From Salinibaculum sp. SYNS191 (GTDB lineage: Archaea; Halobacteriota; Halobacteria; Halobacteriales; Haloarculaceae): a stretch of 64,000 nt of DNA. The notes under the pieces were generated by a model. It was not told the origin of the DNA. It searched no databases and saw only the letters and a program-made list of their open reading frames with translations. The stretch is from NCBI RefSeq assembly GCF_037338445.1, contig NZ_CP147838.1, positions 3,658,001 to 3,722,000 of the forward strand, written 5' to 3'. Below, piece after piece: positions 8,594 through 16,574 of the stretch; position 1 is the stretch's first letter; every line of letters starts with the position of its first letter. The position numbers and the translations under genes are program-made.

Positions 8594-9262
8594 TCAGTCC
8601 TCGGCCTGGTACTTCTCGCGGAGGTCCTCGGGAAGGCCCTCGATGACCTCGTCGCCGGGGAACCGGCGCAGGTCGTCGCTGCTCAACTCGGCGTAGTACC
8701 GCGATTTCGTGTGGGTGTCGCCCTCGTCCCAGTCGCTGCCCAGGTACGCCAGGATGTCGTTGTCCAGCGAGAGCAGACGGCCGTCCATGCCGTCCTTCGC
8801 GACGTAGGCCGCCTCGACCTGGCCGAAGTAGTACGTGCAGTTCTCGAACTCGAAGGAGTCCATCACCGAGCACTCGATGTTCCCGACGGCGTTTTTCAGC
8901 AGCGGGACGTCGATTTCCGAGCCGGGGACAGTCTCCAGGCCCAGGTGCTCTATCTTGTCCAGTTCGCGGTTGCTGACCATCCCCGACAGCGTGAGCGCCT
9001 CTATCATCTCCGAGGAGGGCGCGGCGAGGACGAACTCTTTGCTCTCCTCGATGATCTCGTGGGTGTAATCGCCGTGGCTGACCGCGAGCATGTAGCGGAA
9101 CGGGTTGTACCCGGCGAGCATCCACCACGACGCGGTCATGACGTTCGGTCCCTTGTTCTCGCTGTTGCTGACGACCAGAGCCACCACCTTCGGTTTGAAG
9201 ATTGCCTTCGACTCCATCTCGGAGAGCTCATCGAACACGTCTGACGGGTCTTCCGACGACAT
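8594..9262 (-). CDS. Flavin-reductase-like FMN-binding split-barrel protein
   Basis: A 222-residue protein of the flavin reductase-like (FMN-binding split barrel) family. Characteristic segments are FKPKVVALVVSNSENKGPNVMTASWWMLAGYNPFRYMLAVSHGDYTHEII (residues about 22-70) and EFVLAAPSSEMIEALTLSG. It could supply reduced flavin to a monooxygenase or act as a flavin-dependent oxidoreductase. No partner monooxygenase is seen nearby. It is convergent with the hydroxylase operon with almost no gap, and its location suggests a shared pathway, which is inference. Confidence 0.82.
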   Translation of the reverse strand: MSSEDPSDVFDELSEMESKAIFKPKVVALVVSNSENKGPNVMTASWWMLAGYNPFRYMLAVSHGDYTHEIIEESKEFVLAAPSSEMIEALTLSGMVSNRELDKIEHLGLETVPGSEIDVPLLKNAVGNIECSVMDSFEFENCTYYFGQVEAAYVAKDGMDGRLLSLDNDILAYLGSDWDEGDTHTKSRYYAELSSDDLRRFPGDEVIEGLPEDLREKYQAED

Positions 9263-9368
9263 ACCCCCCCGTTCTCACCCAGGAACCAAAACGTTACCAT
9301 TCCGCGTCGGCCCGTCGTCGTGTGATGAGTACGTGATTTGCGCGGTCCTCGCGGGGGGCACGGGCAAG

Positions 9369-9375
9369 ATATATC
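9369..9375 (+). promoter_or_regulatory. TATA box for paralogue 2 (leaderless)
   Basis: ATATATC is centred about 28 bases before the ATG at 9400. That spacing in haloarchaea places the transcription start at or beside the ATG, so the message is probably leaderless. There is no Shine-Dalgarno-like run before the ATG. Confidence 0.65.
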
Positions 9376-9399
9376 TACGATTAATTAATACCCTGACCC

Positions 9400-10833
9400 A
9401 TGGAGGAGAACCCTAACCCCTCGTCCGACCTCGGAGCGCCGCCGGGTACGGCAGACAGCGACAGCGAGTTGACGCTGAGCGACGAGGAGGGCTACGTCGG
9501 GGACACGCTAACCATCTCGGGCCGGAACCTCGAACCGGGCCGGGAGTACGAAATCGTCTGGCACTCCAGCGAGGGCCGGTGGGGTATCGTCGAGGGCAAC
9601 GAGGTCATCGGACCGCAGTTCAAGCCCCGGCAGGAGGGTATCGCGACGGTCGAGGCAGACGACTCCGGGGCCTTCGACGAGGAGTGGACGGTCCAGGAGG
9701 ACTACGGCGGTCCCCACACCGTCCAGATCATGACCCAGAGCGGCCGGGCGCTCGACCAGGCGACGTACCACATCACGCCGTGGTTCGAACTCGACCGGAC
9801 CGAAGCCCCGCTGGGTGACTTCTTCACCGTCACGGGCTACGGCCTGGGCCCCAGGGCCACCAAGAACAACTACCAGGTCACCTGGGACAACGGCTACGTC
9901 GGCTTCATGACCGGCGTCCTGAAACACGGCACGGCGATGGCCCGCATCCGCGCCGTCGGGCCGCCGGGCGAGCACACGCTCCAGGTCTGGCGCAACTACC
10001 AGGGCATCCCGTACCTCTCGAACAACACGCAGTCGCCGTTCGGCCCGGTCGCCGGCGGTCGCACGTCGGCCTGGACGGTCGAGGTGACCGAACCTGAGGA
10101 GCCACCGGAGATCGCGTGGACGGAGGACGTCTACGACGAGAGTCCCATCGACCTGCACTACCCGGACCTCGACGAGGACACCGAGGCCGAACTGGAGATT
10201 ACGCCCCAGTCCGGCCCGCCGGGGACGAGCACGTTCATCACCGGGGAGAACTTCCCGCCCAACGAGGAGGTCGACCTCATTTGGTACAGACACGTCGGCG
10301 CGGGTATCCGGGGTCCCGACATCCTCCCGGAGCCCCGGCCCGACGTGTTGCCGACAGCGACCACCGACGACAACGGACGCTTCCAGGTGGAGGTCGAGAT
10401 TCCAACGACGCAGGGCTCGACGCGACCCATCGTCGCCGAGGTGGACGGCAAGTCCGTCGCCGTCACGGGGTTCATGGTCAAACCGAAAATCGAGACGTTC
10501 GAGCCGAGAAGCGGTCCCGTCGGCACCGAAATCGAAATCGAACTCTCCGGCGTCGGCTGGACGAGCTACGAGAACTCCCCGTACTTCATCTACGACAACA
10601 AGGCCTTCGGCTACGCCGCGGAGTCGGCCGACGCCGAGAGCGACACCGTCAGAATCGTCATCCGGGCGTCGGGCGAACCGGGCTGGCACTTCATCGACGT
10701 CGTCCCCTCCATCACCGCGATGAAGGAGGACGAACCGGAGTTCGAGCGCAAGCCCCACCTCTCCTATCTCCACAACCACCCGATGCGCGTGCTCCCCGGG
10801 ATGCACATGGCCTTCGAGATAACCGAGGAGTAG
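9400..10833 (+). CDS. Four-unit Ig/IPT-like repeat protein, paralogue 2
   Basis: 477 residues, clearly homologous end to end with the proteins at 2799-4256 and 12398-13861. Unit openings are GYVGDTLTISGRNL, APLGDFFTVTGYGL, SGPPGTSTFITGENF and SGPVGTEIEIELSGVG. Between them lie conserved blocks such as NNYQVTWDNGYVGFMTGVL, RAVGPPGEHTLQVW and TQSPFGPVAGGRTSAWTVEVTEP. The C-terminus is PHLSYLHNHPMRVLPGMHMAFE. A Ser/Asp-rich disordered leader of about 28 residues is followed directly by the first unit; there is no signal peptide. It is flanked by the flavin-reductase-like gene and a convergent LivK-type binding protein. Function not known. Confidence 0.85.
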   Translation: MEENPNPSSDLGAPPGTADSDSELTLSDEEGYVGDTLTISGRNLEPGREYEIVWHSSEGRWGIVEGNEVIGPQFKPRQEGIATVEADDSGAFDEEWTVQEDYGGPHTVQIMTQSGRALDQATYHITPWFELDRTEAPLGDFFTVTGYGLGPRATKNNYQVTWDNGYVGFMTGVLKHGTAMARIRAVGPPGEHTLQVWRNYQGIPYLSNNTQSPFGPVAGGRTSAWTVEVTEPEEPPEIAWTEDVYDESPIDLHYPDLDEDTEAELEITPQSGPPGTSTFITGENFPPNEEVDLIWYRHVGAGIRGPDILPEPRPDVLPTATTDDNGRFQVEVEIPTTQGSTRPIVAEVDGKSVAVTGFMVKPKIETFEPRSGPVGTEIEIELSGVGWTSYENSPYFIYDNKAFGYAAESADAESDTVRIVIRASGEPGWHFIDVVPSITAMKEDEPEFERKPHLSYLHNHPMRVLPGMHMAFEITEE

Positions 10834-10849
10834 CGCCGTCCGCGCCCTC

Positions 10850-12187
10850 TCAGGAGGGTCCTATCGTGTCAGTCACGACGTCGACAGTCGCGTACTCGTC
10901 GGGGTAGACGATACGCGCCCGCTGGTCCTGGACCTGGTCGACAACCGACAGCGAGTTTTCGTTCTCTCCCGCGTCGTCGAAGGAGATGGGTGGCATCGCC
11001 ATGATATGGTCCTCGACGGTGAGCGACTGCAGCGCCCCGTTCAGCGCGTCCGCGTCGGTGCTCGCGGCCTGCTCGGCCGCGGCAATCATCACCTCCGCCG
11101 TCGTGAAGGCCATCGCGACGTTGTCCACCATCGGGGCGGTGTCGTAGGTGTTCATGAACCGCTGGTTCACCTGCTGGGCGCGCTCCTTGCTCGGGTCTAT
11201 CTTGTACCCCGAGGCGAGCGCCCCGTTGATGACCTCGCCCATCTGCTGGAAGTTGTCCGTGGTCATCCCGCCGCTGCCGAGGGCGGCGAAGATGTCCGGC
11301 CAGTAGCCCTGGTCCTGCATCGAGCCGACCAGTTCGAGCATCTGGTTCGAGAACACCGTCGGGACGAGCACGTCGGGGTCGGCCTGACGGAACCGTGTGA
11401 CCTGCGTGTCGGCCGTCTCGCCGAAGCCGATGGTTGCCGTGGCGGTAATCTCGATGTTCGTATCCTCGAACGCGCGCTTGAGGCCGTCGCGGATTGCCTG
11501 CCCGTAGCTGGTGTCGACGTAGAACAGGCCGGCCGTCTGAACGTCGAGGTCGGCCTGGTCGGCGACCGACTGCAGTCCCGCGACGCTGTCGCTCGCCATG
11601 TCCCAGGAGTTCGAGTGGGGGCGGTAGACGTACTCCATGTCCCGCGCCTGGAGCAGTGAGGCGGCGACGGAGACGTCGATGACGAACGGGACGCCCTGCG
11701 ACTCGGCGACCTGGGTCGCGGCGTTGGTCACCGGCGAGGAGTAGGTCCCGGTCAGGATGTCCGCGCCCTGGTCGATGAGTTCGCGGGTCACCTCGCCGGC
11801 CAGCGCGGGGTCGTTCTTGTGGTCGCCCTTGATGACCCTGACCTCCGCGCCGTCCAGCGACTCGACGCCGCCGTTCTCGTTCGCCATCTCGGCGGCCAGT
11901 TCGACGGCGTTGTGCAACCGTGTCCCCACGTAGGACGTGCTGCCGGTGAACGGGTGGACCGAGCCGATGACCACCTCGTCGGGGCTGCCGGCCGTCCCGG
12001 TCCCGGTACTGCCGCTCCCGCCGTCGCCGCTCCCGCCGTCGCCGTCCGTGCCCCCGTCCCCGGCGCACCCGCCCAGCGACGCCAGCGCGACGGCTGCCCC
12101 GGTCGCGAGGAACGACCGCCTGCTTCGACCCGCGCCCCGGGCTCTCCTTTCGGTCTCTACTCGCTCTCGACCGCCGTTGTCTCCCAT
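10850..12187 (-). CDS. LivK-type (branched-chain amino acid family) solute-binding lipoprotein
   Basis: 445 residues from ATG 12187. Tat signal RSRRSFLATGAAVALASLGGC followed by a Gly/Ser/Asp linker marks an exported lipoprotein. The mature sequence has the type 1 periplasmic-binding fold seen in LivK/amide-urea receptors: VIGSVHPFTGSTSYVG, ELAAEMANENGGV, DILTGTYSSPVTNAATQVAE and YRPHSNSWDMASDS. No LivHMGF permease or ATPase genes accompany it in this window, so it is an orphan receptor here. An upstream in-frame ATG would add 13 residues before the Tat region and is less likely. The ligand is not determinable. Confidence 0.9.
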   Translation of the reverse strand: MGDNGGRERVETERRARGAGRSRRSFLATGAAVALASLGGCAGDGGTDGDGGSGDGGSGSTGTGTAGSPDEVVIGSVHPFTGSTSYVGTRLHNAVELAAEMANENGGVESLDGAEVRVIKGDHKNDPALAGEVTRELIDQGADILTGTYSSPVTNAATQVAESQGVPFVIDVSVAASLLQARDMEYVYRPHSNSWDMASDSVAGLQSVADQADLDVQTAGLFYVDTSYGQAIRDGLKRAFEDTNIEITATATIGFGETADTQVTRFRQADPDVLVPTVFSNQMLELVGSMQDQGYWPDIFAALGSGGMTTDNFQQMGEVINGALASGYKIDPSKERAQQVNQRFMNTYDTAPMVDNVAMAFTTAEVMIAAAEQAASTDADALNGALQSLTVEDHIMAMPPISFDDAGENENSLSVVDQVQDQRARIVYPDEYATVDVVTDTIGPS

Positions 12188-12364
12188 GTCCCGCCCTACC
12201 CGGACACCCACTAATGAAGTTATCATTTCGTTTCCGACAGCACGGGGCAGTAATTATGGATGCTAACGTGAATGTTTGTTCTGTCCTACACGTCGACCCG
12301 CCGGGACGCGACGAACCCACGGAGTGCTGGTGGCTGGCGTCCCCGGGTCAGCCTCTCAGCAGCA

Positions 12365-12372
12365 CATATATA
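12365..12372 (+). promoter_or_regulatory. TATA box for paralogue 3 (leaderless)
   Basis: CATATATA lies about 28 bases upstream of ATG 12398. This matches the arrangement before paralogue 2 and supports ATG 12398 over the longer frame opening at 12272. Confidence 0.6.
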
Positions 12373-12397
12373 CCACACGGCCTGTCTACACACTTAC

Positions 12398-13861
12398 ATG
12401 GGAAACGACGCGAACGAGGAGACCCGACGGAGCACACACGGCGCGCCGGGTGGCGAGGGCGGACGTCCGGGTGACGTCGTCCTCAGCCACAGTGAGGGCT
12501 ACGTCGGGGACACGATTACCGTACAGGGGCGGAACTTCCCGGCCGATGAGGAGTTCGAGGTGCTCTGGCACTCGGTCGACGGCCACTGGGGCGTCCTGGA
12601 GCAACACGAAATCGTCGGCCCGCAGTACCGCCACCGCGTGGACACCATCGCGGCTGTCGAGACCGACGCCTCGGGGGCCTTCGACCGGGAGTGGACGATA
12701 CCGGAGGACTTCGGCGGCCGGCACCGCATCGAGGTGCGGGACGCGGAGGGCGAGACCGTCGACGACGCCGAGTTCGACGTCATCGCTTGGTTCGACGTCG
12801 AGGAGCAGGTCGCACCGCTCGGCGGTTCCTTCCTCCTCCGCGGGTACGGCATCAGTCCGGACGTGATGGCGACGAACTACCAGGTCGCCTGGGACAACAG
12901 CACCGTCGGGTTCGTGACCGGCGTGAACAACCGCGGGACGGCGACGGCGGAAATCCGTGCGGCCGGGCCGCCGGGCAAGCACATGATCAAGGTCTGGCAC
13001 GGTCACCGGGGCGTCCCCTACCTCATCCGTGACACGCAGTCGCCGTTTCGCGCCGTGGCCGGTGACCGACAGACCTCGTGGACCGTCGAGGTGACCGAAC
13101 CTGACGAACCGCCGGAGACGGCCTGGATGGACCCGCTGTTCGACGAGCAGCCCATCCCCGCACACTACCCGTACCTCGACGAGGACACCGAGGCCGAACT
13201 GGAGATTTCGCCGACGAGCGGCCAGGCCGGGACCAGCGCCATCATCACCGGGACCGGCTTCCCCGCCAACGCCGAGGTCGACCTCATCTGGTACCGCCAC
13301 GAGGGTCACAACTCACAGGGCTACTCATCGCCGCCGGACCCCGACATCACGCCGGTGGGCAAGCCCGACGTGTTGCCGACGGTCACCGCCGACAGCGACG
13401 GCTCCTTCCAGGTGGACGTGACGATTCCGCAGGATATCGGCGCGTCCCGACCAATCACGGCCGCCGTGGAGGGCCGGGAGGTCGCGGTGACCGGCTTCGT
13501 GATGCAGCCCACCATCGAGACCTACGGCCCGACGAGCGGGCCCTTCGGGACCGAAATCGAAATCGAGCTGTCGGGGCTGGGCTGGACGAACTACGAGAAC
13601 GCGGCCTATTTCGTCTACGACAACCATCCACTGGGGTACCTCTGTGGCACCGGCGGTGACGACGACACCGGCATCGTCAACCCGGTGATTCGCGCGACCG
13701 GCGAACCGGGCTGGCACTTCATCGACGTCTACCCCTCGCTGTTCAAGGTCAAGGAGGACATGCCGGATTTCGAACTACTGCCGCATCTCTCCTATCTCGA
13801 CAACCATCCGGTCCGGCCGCTCCCGGCGTTTCACTTCGCCTTCGAACTCACAGACGAGTAG
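12398..13861 (+). CDS. Four-unit Ig/IPT-like repeat protein, paralogue 3
   Basis: 487 residues from ATG 12398. The four units begin GYVGDTITVQGRNF, APLGGSFLLRGYGI, SGQAGTSAIITGTGF and SGPFGTEIEIELSGLG, and the protein ends PHLSYLDNHPVRPLPAFHFAFE. It lacks a signal peptide, membrane helix or lipobox. The frame is open further upstream to 12272, but the TATA box at 12365 and alignment with the paralogues favour this start. The next gene, convergent and only 44 bases away, is the second CoxG-like gene. Two of the three paralogues therefore sit beside a coxG. Function unknown. Confidence 0.85.
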   Translation: MGNDANEETRRSTHGAPGGEGGRPGDVVLSHSEGYVGDTITVQGRNFPADEEFEVLWHSVDGHWGVLEQHEIVGPQYRHRVDTIAAVETDASGAFDREWTIPEDFGGRHRIEVRDAEGETVDDAEFDVIAWFDVEEQVAPLGGSFLLRGYGISPDVMATNYQVAWDNSTVGFVTGVNNRGTATAEIRAAGPPGKHMIKVWHGHRGVPYLIRDTQSPFRAVAGDRQTSWTVEVTEPDEPPETAWMDPLFDEQPIPAHYPYLDEDTEAELEISPTSGQAGTSAIITGTGFPANAEVDLIWYRHEGHNSQGYSSPPDPDITPVGKPDVLPTVTADSDGSFQVDVTIPQDIGASRPITAAVEGREVAVTGFVMQPTIETYGPTSGPFGTEIEIELSGLGWTNYENAAYFVYDNHPLGYLCGTGGDDDTGIVNPVIRATGEPGWHFIDVYPSLFKVKEDMPDFELLPHLSYLDNHPVRPLPAFHFAFELTDE

Positions 13862-13905
13862 TCGCCGGCGTCGACCGGACCCCGGCGCGTCTCCCCCCGC
13901 TCGAT

Positions 13906-14418
13906 TCACTCCGCGCCGTCGTCCCGAACCCGCTCGCGGACGTTCTCGAAGTAGGTGTCGACGTCGCGCTGGACGATGGGCCGGATGATCCGCTTGCTGA
14001 TCGAGGCGACGCCGCCCGAGAAGGACACCTCCGCCTTGTAGGTCAGCGCCACCGTCCCGTCGTCGGTCTCGGTCATCTCCATCGCGGTCAGGATGTCGAA
14101 GTCGCTGCCGGTCTTCGAGTCGAACGCGCTGCCCGTGGTCACGATGTAGTCCGGCGGGTTCATCTCGACGAACTCCGCCTCCCCGGACAGCGAGACGGTC
14201 AGGCTGCTCACGCCCCGCGTGATGTCGATGGTGTACTTCTGCTCGGAGACGCGCTCGATGGACTCCGCCCCGGGGACACACTCGGTCAGGACCGCCGGGT
14301 CCGAGATGACCTCCCACAGGTCCTCCTTGGTGGTGTCCAGTTCGACGGTATCGGCGAATTCGAGGTATTTGCCGTCGTCGTCCTCCGCCGGTTGCGTCTG
14401 GTCGTCCGGCTGGCTCAT
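13906..14418 (-). CDS. CoxG-like SRPBCC protein, copy 2
   Basis: 170 residues, aligning along its length with the copy at 4333-4836. Shared features are FADTVELDTTKEDLWEVISDP, CVPGAESIE, the central SAFDSKTGSDFDILTAMEM, and the C-terminal helix DVDTYFENVRERV. An acidic N-terminal tail of about 20 residues precedes the fold. CoxG-type SRPBCC proteins accompany molybdenum hydroxylases. It is convergent with paralogue 3 and downstream of a Tat lipoprotein on the same strand, with a gap of about 50 bases. Confidence 0.85.
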   Translation of the reverse strand: MSQPDDQTQPAEDDDGKYLEFADTVELDTTKEDLWEVISDPAVLTECVPGAESIERVSEQKYTIDITRGVSSLTVSLSGEAEFVEMNPPDYIVTTGSAFDSKTGSDFDILTAMEMTETDDGTVALTYKAEVSFSGGVASISKRIIRPIVQRDVDTYFENVRERVRDDGAE

Positions 14419-14470
14419 ACTTGAACGAACAAAGGGCGTGGGGAAAAACTATCCGGAAGCGGTCAACCGC

Positions 14471-15604
14471 TCAGTTGCTGCTGCTCGGGACTTCGATGAT
14501 GGTGAACTGGTCCGACGCGACACCGGTGTCGAAGCGGCCCTTGCTCTGGTCGGAGATCTGGACCTCGTAGCCGTACGTGCCGGGGTCGAGGTTCTCCGTC
14601 TCCAGCGTGCCGAACCAGCGCGGCAGCCCGTTCTCGTCGTCGAGTGCTGCGGTCCACTCCAGCGCCACGTCGTCGAACGCGTCGTCGGTCGAGGTGACCG
14701 TCACGGAGTCGAGGCCGCCGCTGACCTCGCTCCCCTCGTCCTCGACAGCTTCCCCGGTGTTGGGGTTGACGAGGCCGTCCGCGCCGACCATGTTGCCGGA
14801 GGTGCTGTCGTAGATACTGACGACGAAGGTGACGTCCATCTCCGTGCTGAACTCCCGCTCGGGGGCACAGGCACCGACGAAGCCGTTGGTGTAGTCGGGG
14901 GCCGGGTGGCCGTTCCACCGGGTCTCCGTGTCCACGACGTAGTTCGTCGGGTCGTCGTACTCGACGACCTCGATGGAGTCGGAGAGGACGCCGACGTTCT
15001 GGAAGCTCGCGTCGCCGTTGGATACTTCCACCGTGAACGGAAGCCCGCCCGGTTCGATGTCTTCGGGAACCTGCCAGCTACCGACCCAGTCTTCGCCGTC
15101 GGCGCTGCTCGCCCAGCTGTAGTCGCTGTTCCAGCTCAGGTCGACCGTACCCTGCCCTTCGACGTTCACCGACACGCCGCTGAGGCTGTCGGGGCCCAGA
15201 CGGTCGCCCGTCTCGGGGTCGTAGACACCGACCATGAACACCGCCGTCATGCCCGGCACGAACACGTTCGTAGCCGCGCACGAGGAGATGAACGAGACCG
15301 AACCCGGGACGCCGCCGCCCGCGATGGTCTCGGCCGTCACGACGAAGTTCTCCGGCTGCTGGCTCGGCGTTTCGGTCGCCGTCTCGGTTGCCGTCTCGGT
15401 TGCGGTGGCCGTGTCGGTCGGTGCCTCGGTGTCCGTGCCGTCGCCGCCGTCGCCCGGACAGCCCGCGAGGACCGTCGCCCAGGCCGCCGTCCCTGATGCG
15501 AGCAACCGCCGCCGCGTCGTGCCGCTGTCGCCTGATTCTTCTGGAAGTTCGTCCGGTGCTGCCGGTTCCCCGCTGGAACCCGTCTTGTCACTTCTATGGC
15601 TCAT
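14471..15604 (-). CDS. Tat lipoprotein with two copies of a Cys-containing beta domain
   Basis: 377 residues. RRRLLASGTAAWATVLAGC is a Tat lipoprotein signal, followed by a Thr/Glu/Ala linker with repeated TAT/TET triplets. The mature part carries two related units: the first around SSCAATNVFVPGMTAVFMVGVYD, the second around GACAPEREFSTEMDVTFVVSIYD. Each continues with a TG-x-x-(L/V)G-x-D/A turn and ends in a P-E-D-I/N-L-E/D-P-G edge strand. A single copy of the same unit occurs in the divergent lipoprotein at 15779. It would be anchored outside the cell. Function unknown; the CoxG gene just downstream may be cotranscribed. Confidence 0.75.
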   Translation of the reverse strand: MSHRSDKTGSSGEPAAPDELPEESGDSGTTRRRLLASGTAAWATVLAGCPGDGGDGTDTEAPTDTATATETATETATETPSQQPENFVVTAETIAGGGVPGSVSFISSCAATNVFVPGMTAVFMVGVYDPETGDRLGPDSLSGVSVNVEGQGTVDLSWNSDYSWASSADGEDWVGSWQVPEDIEPGGLPFTVEVSNGDASFQNVGVLSDSIEVVEYDDPTNYVVDTETRWNGHPAPDYTNGFVGACAPEREFSTEMDVTFVVSIYDSTSGNMVGADGLVNPNTGEAVEDEGSEVSGGLDSVTVTSTDDAFDDVALEWTAALDDENGLPRWFGTLETENLDPGTYGYEVQISDQSKGRFDTGVASDQFTIIEVPSSSN

Positions 15605-15745
15605 GTTCCTGTGATACGTCTCGCGCCCACCTAATAAATTCTGCGTTTAGTTCATCAGCGCTGAGACATCCCGACACTGACCCTCCACTCCCAACCGTGA
15701 CCCGGCCCCTGTTCGATGGAGTCTGGATAGCTAACGACAAACACT

Positions 15746-15753
15746 CTTAAGTA
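15746..15753 (+). promoter_or_regulatory. TATA-like box, likely leaderless
   Basis: CTTAAGTA lies about 29 bases before the ATG at 15779 in the gap between two divergent lipoprotein genes. It is consistent with a leaderless transcript. Confidence 0.5.
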
Positions 15754-15778
15754 CGATGGGGCTGGAACATACCGCTAT

Positions 15779-16417
15779 ATGGGCCACGACAATTCCGACG
15801 ACACTTCCAGTCAGCGCTCCGGCCAGCGGGGCGACGTCTCGCGGCGTCGTCTCATCTCCACCGGCGCGGCCGCGTGGGCGACGGTGAGCCTCGCGGGGTG
15901 CAACTACATCACGGACCCCGGCACACCCAGCGGTAGCGGCGGCAGCGGTGGTAGCGGCGGAAGCGGCGGAAGCGGCGGCGACAGTGGCGGCAGCGGTGGC
16001 GACACCGGCGGGAGCGGGACCGGCGGTACCGGCGGCAACACGACCGTCACAAACGAGACGAGCACGACGGACGACACCGCCACGGCCGACGGCACCTCGA
16101 CCGGCACGCCGTGTGAGAGCAGCCGGCAGTTCCACCCCGGCATGGAGATCGGCCTCAACGTCAACGTCTTCGACAGCGACACCGGCGAGTTCCTCGGCGC
16201 GGACGAGGTGGACTCCATCACCGTCGAGTTCCCCAACGCCGACTACGGCCCGCTGGAGATGTCCTGGCGCGGCGACCACGAGGAGTTCTCCGAGGAGGGC
16301 TGGGGCGCGAAAATCGAGACCGACGAGGACATCGAACCCGGCACCTACCGCTACGAGGTCAAGGTCGACGCCGGCGAGGACTCGGACGTCATCACCGACC
16401 AGTTCACCATCCTCTGA
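15779..16417 (+). CDS. Tat lipoprotein with Gly/Ser linker and one Cys-containing beta domain
   Basis: 212 residues. SRRRLISTGAAAWATVSLAGC is a Tat lipoprotein signal. A low-complexity linker of repeated GGS/GGD units (about residues 45-85) leads into a Thr/Asp stretch with potential N-glycosylation sites (NTT, NET). The C-terminal domain, TPCESSRQFHPGMEIGLNVNVFDSDTGEFLGADE to EPGTYRYEVKV and DQFTIL, matches the repeated unit of the divergent lipoprotein at 14471-15604. It is probably a surface-anchored protein of the same functional group. Function unknown. Confidence 0.75.
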   Translation: MGHDNSDDTSSQRSGQRGDVSRRRLISTGAAAWATVSLAGCNYITDPGTPSGSGGSGGSGGSGGSGGDSGGSGGDTGGSGTGGTGGNTTVTNETSTTDDTATADGTSTGTPCESSRQFHPGMEIGLNVNVFDSDTGEFLGADEVDSITVEFPNADYGPLEMSWRGDHEEFSEEGWGAKIETDEDIEPGTYRYEVKVDAGEDSDVITDQFTIL

Positions 16418-16574
16418 GACCGAGGCAGACGACACCGGCGGCCGGGACGGCTCTCTGCCTTCTCTATCTGTGATGAAACCCCGCTCGACCGCCGAGTCTC
16501 CCCGCTGTAGGCACTGATTAGCTCGAAGACACCCCAATCATTCATTTGGGTGGAGTACAACTGGTAGGGTGAGC

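Noticed and set aside
12272..12397. 42-residue upstream extension of paralogue 3
   Set aside because: A TATA box at 12365 lies inside it, and the other paralogues start near the position corresponding to 12398.
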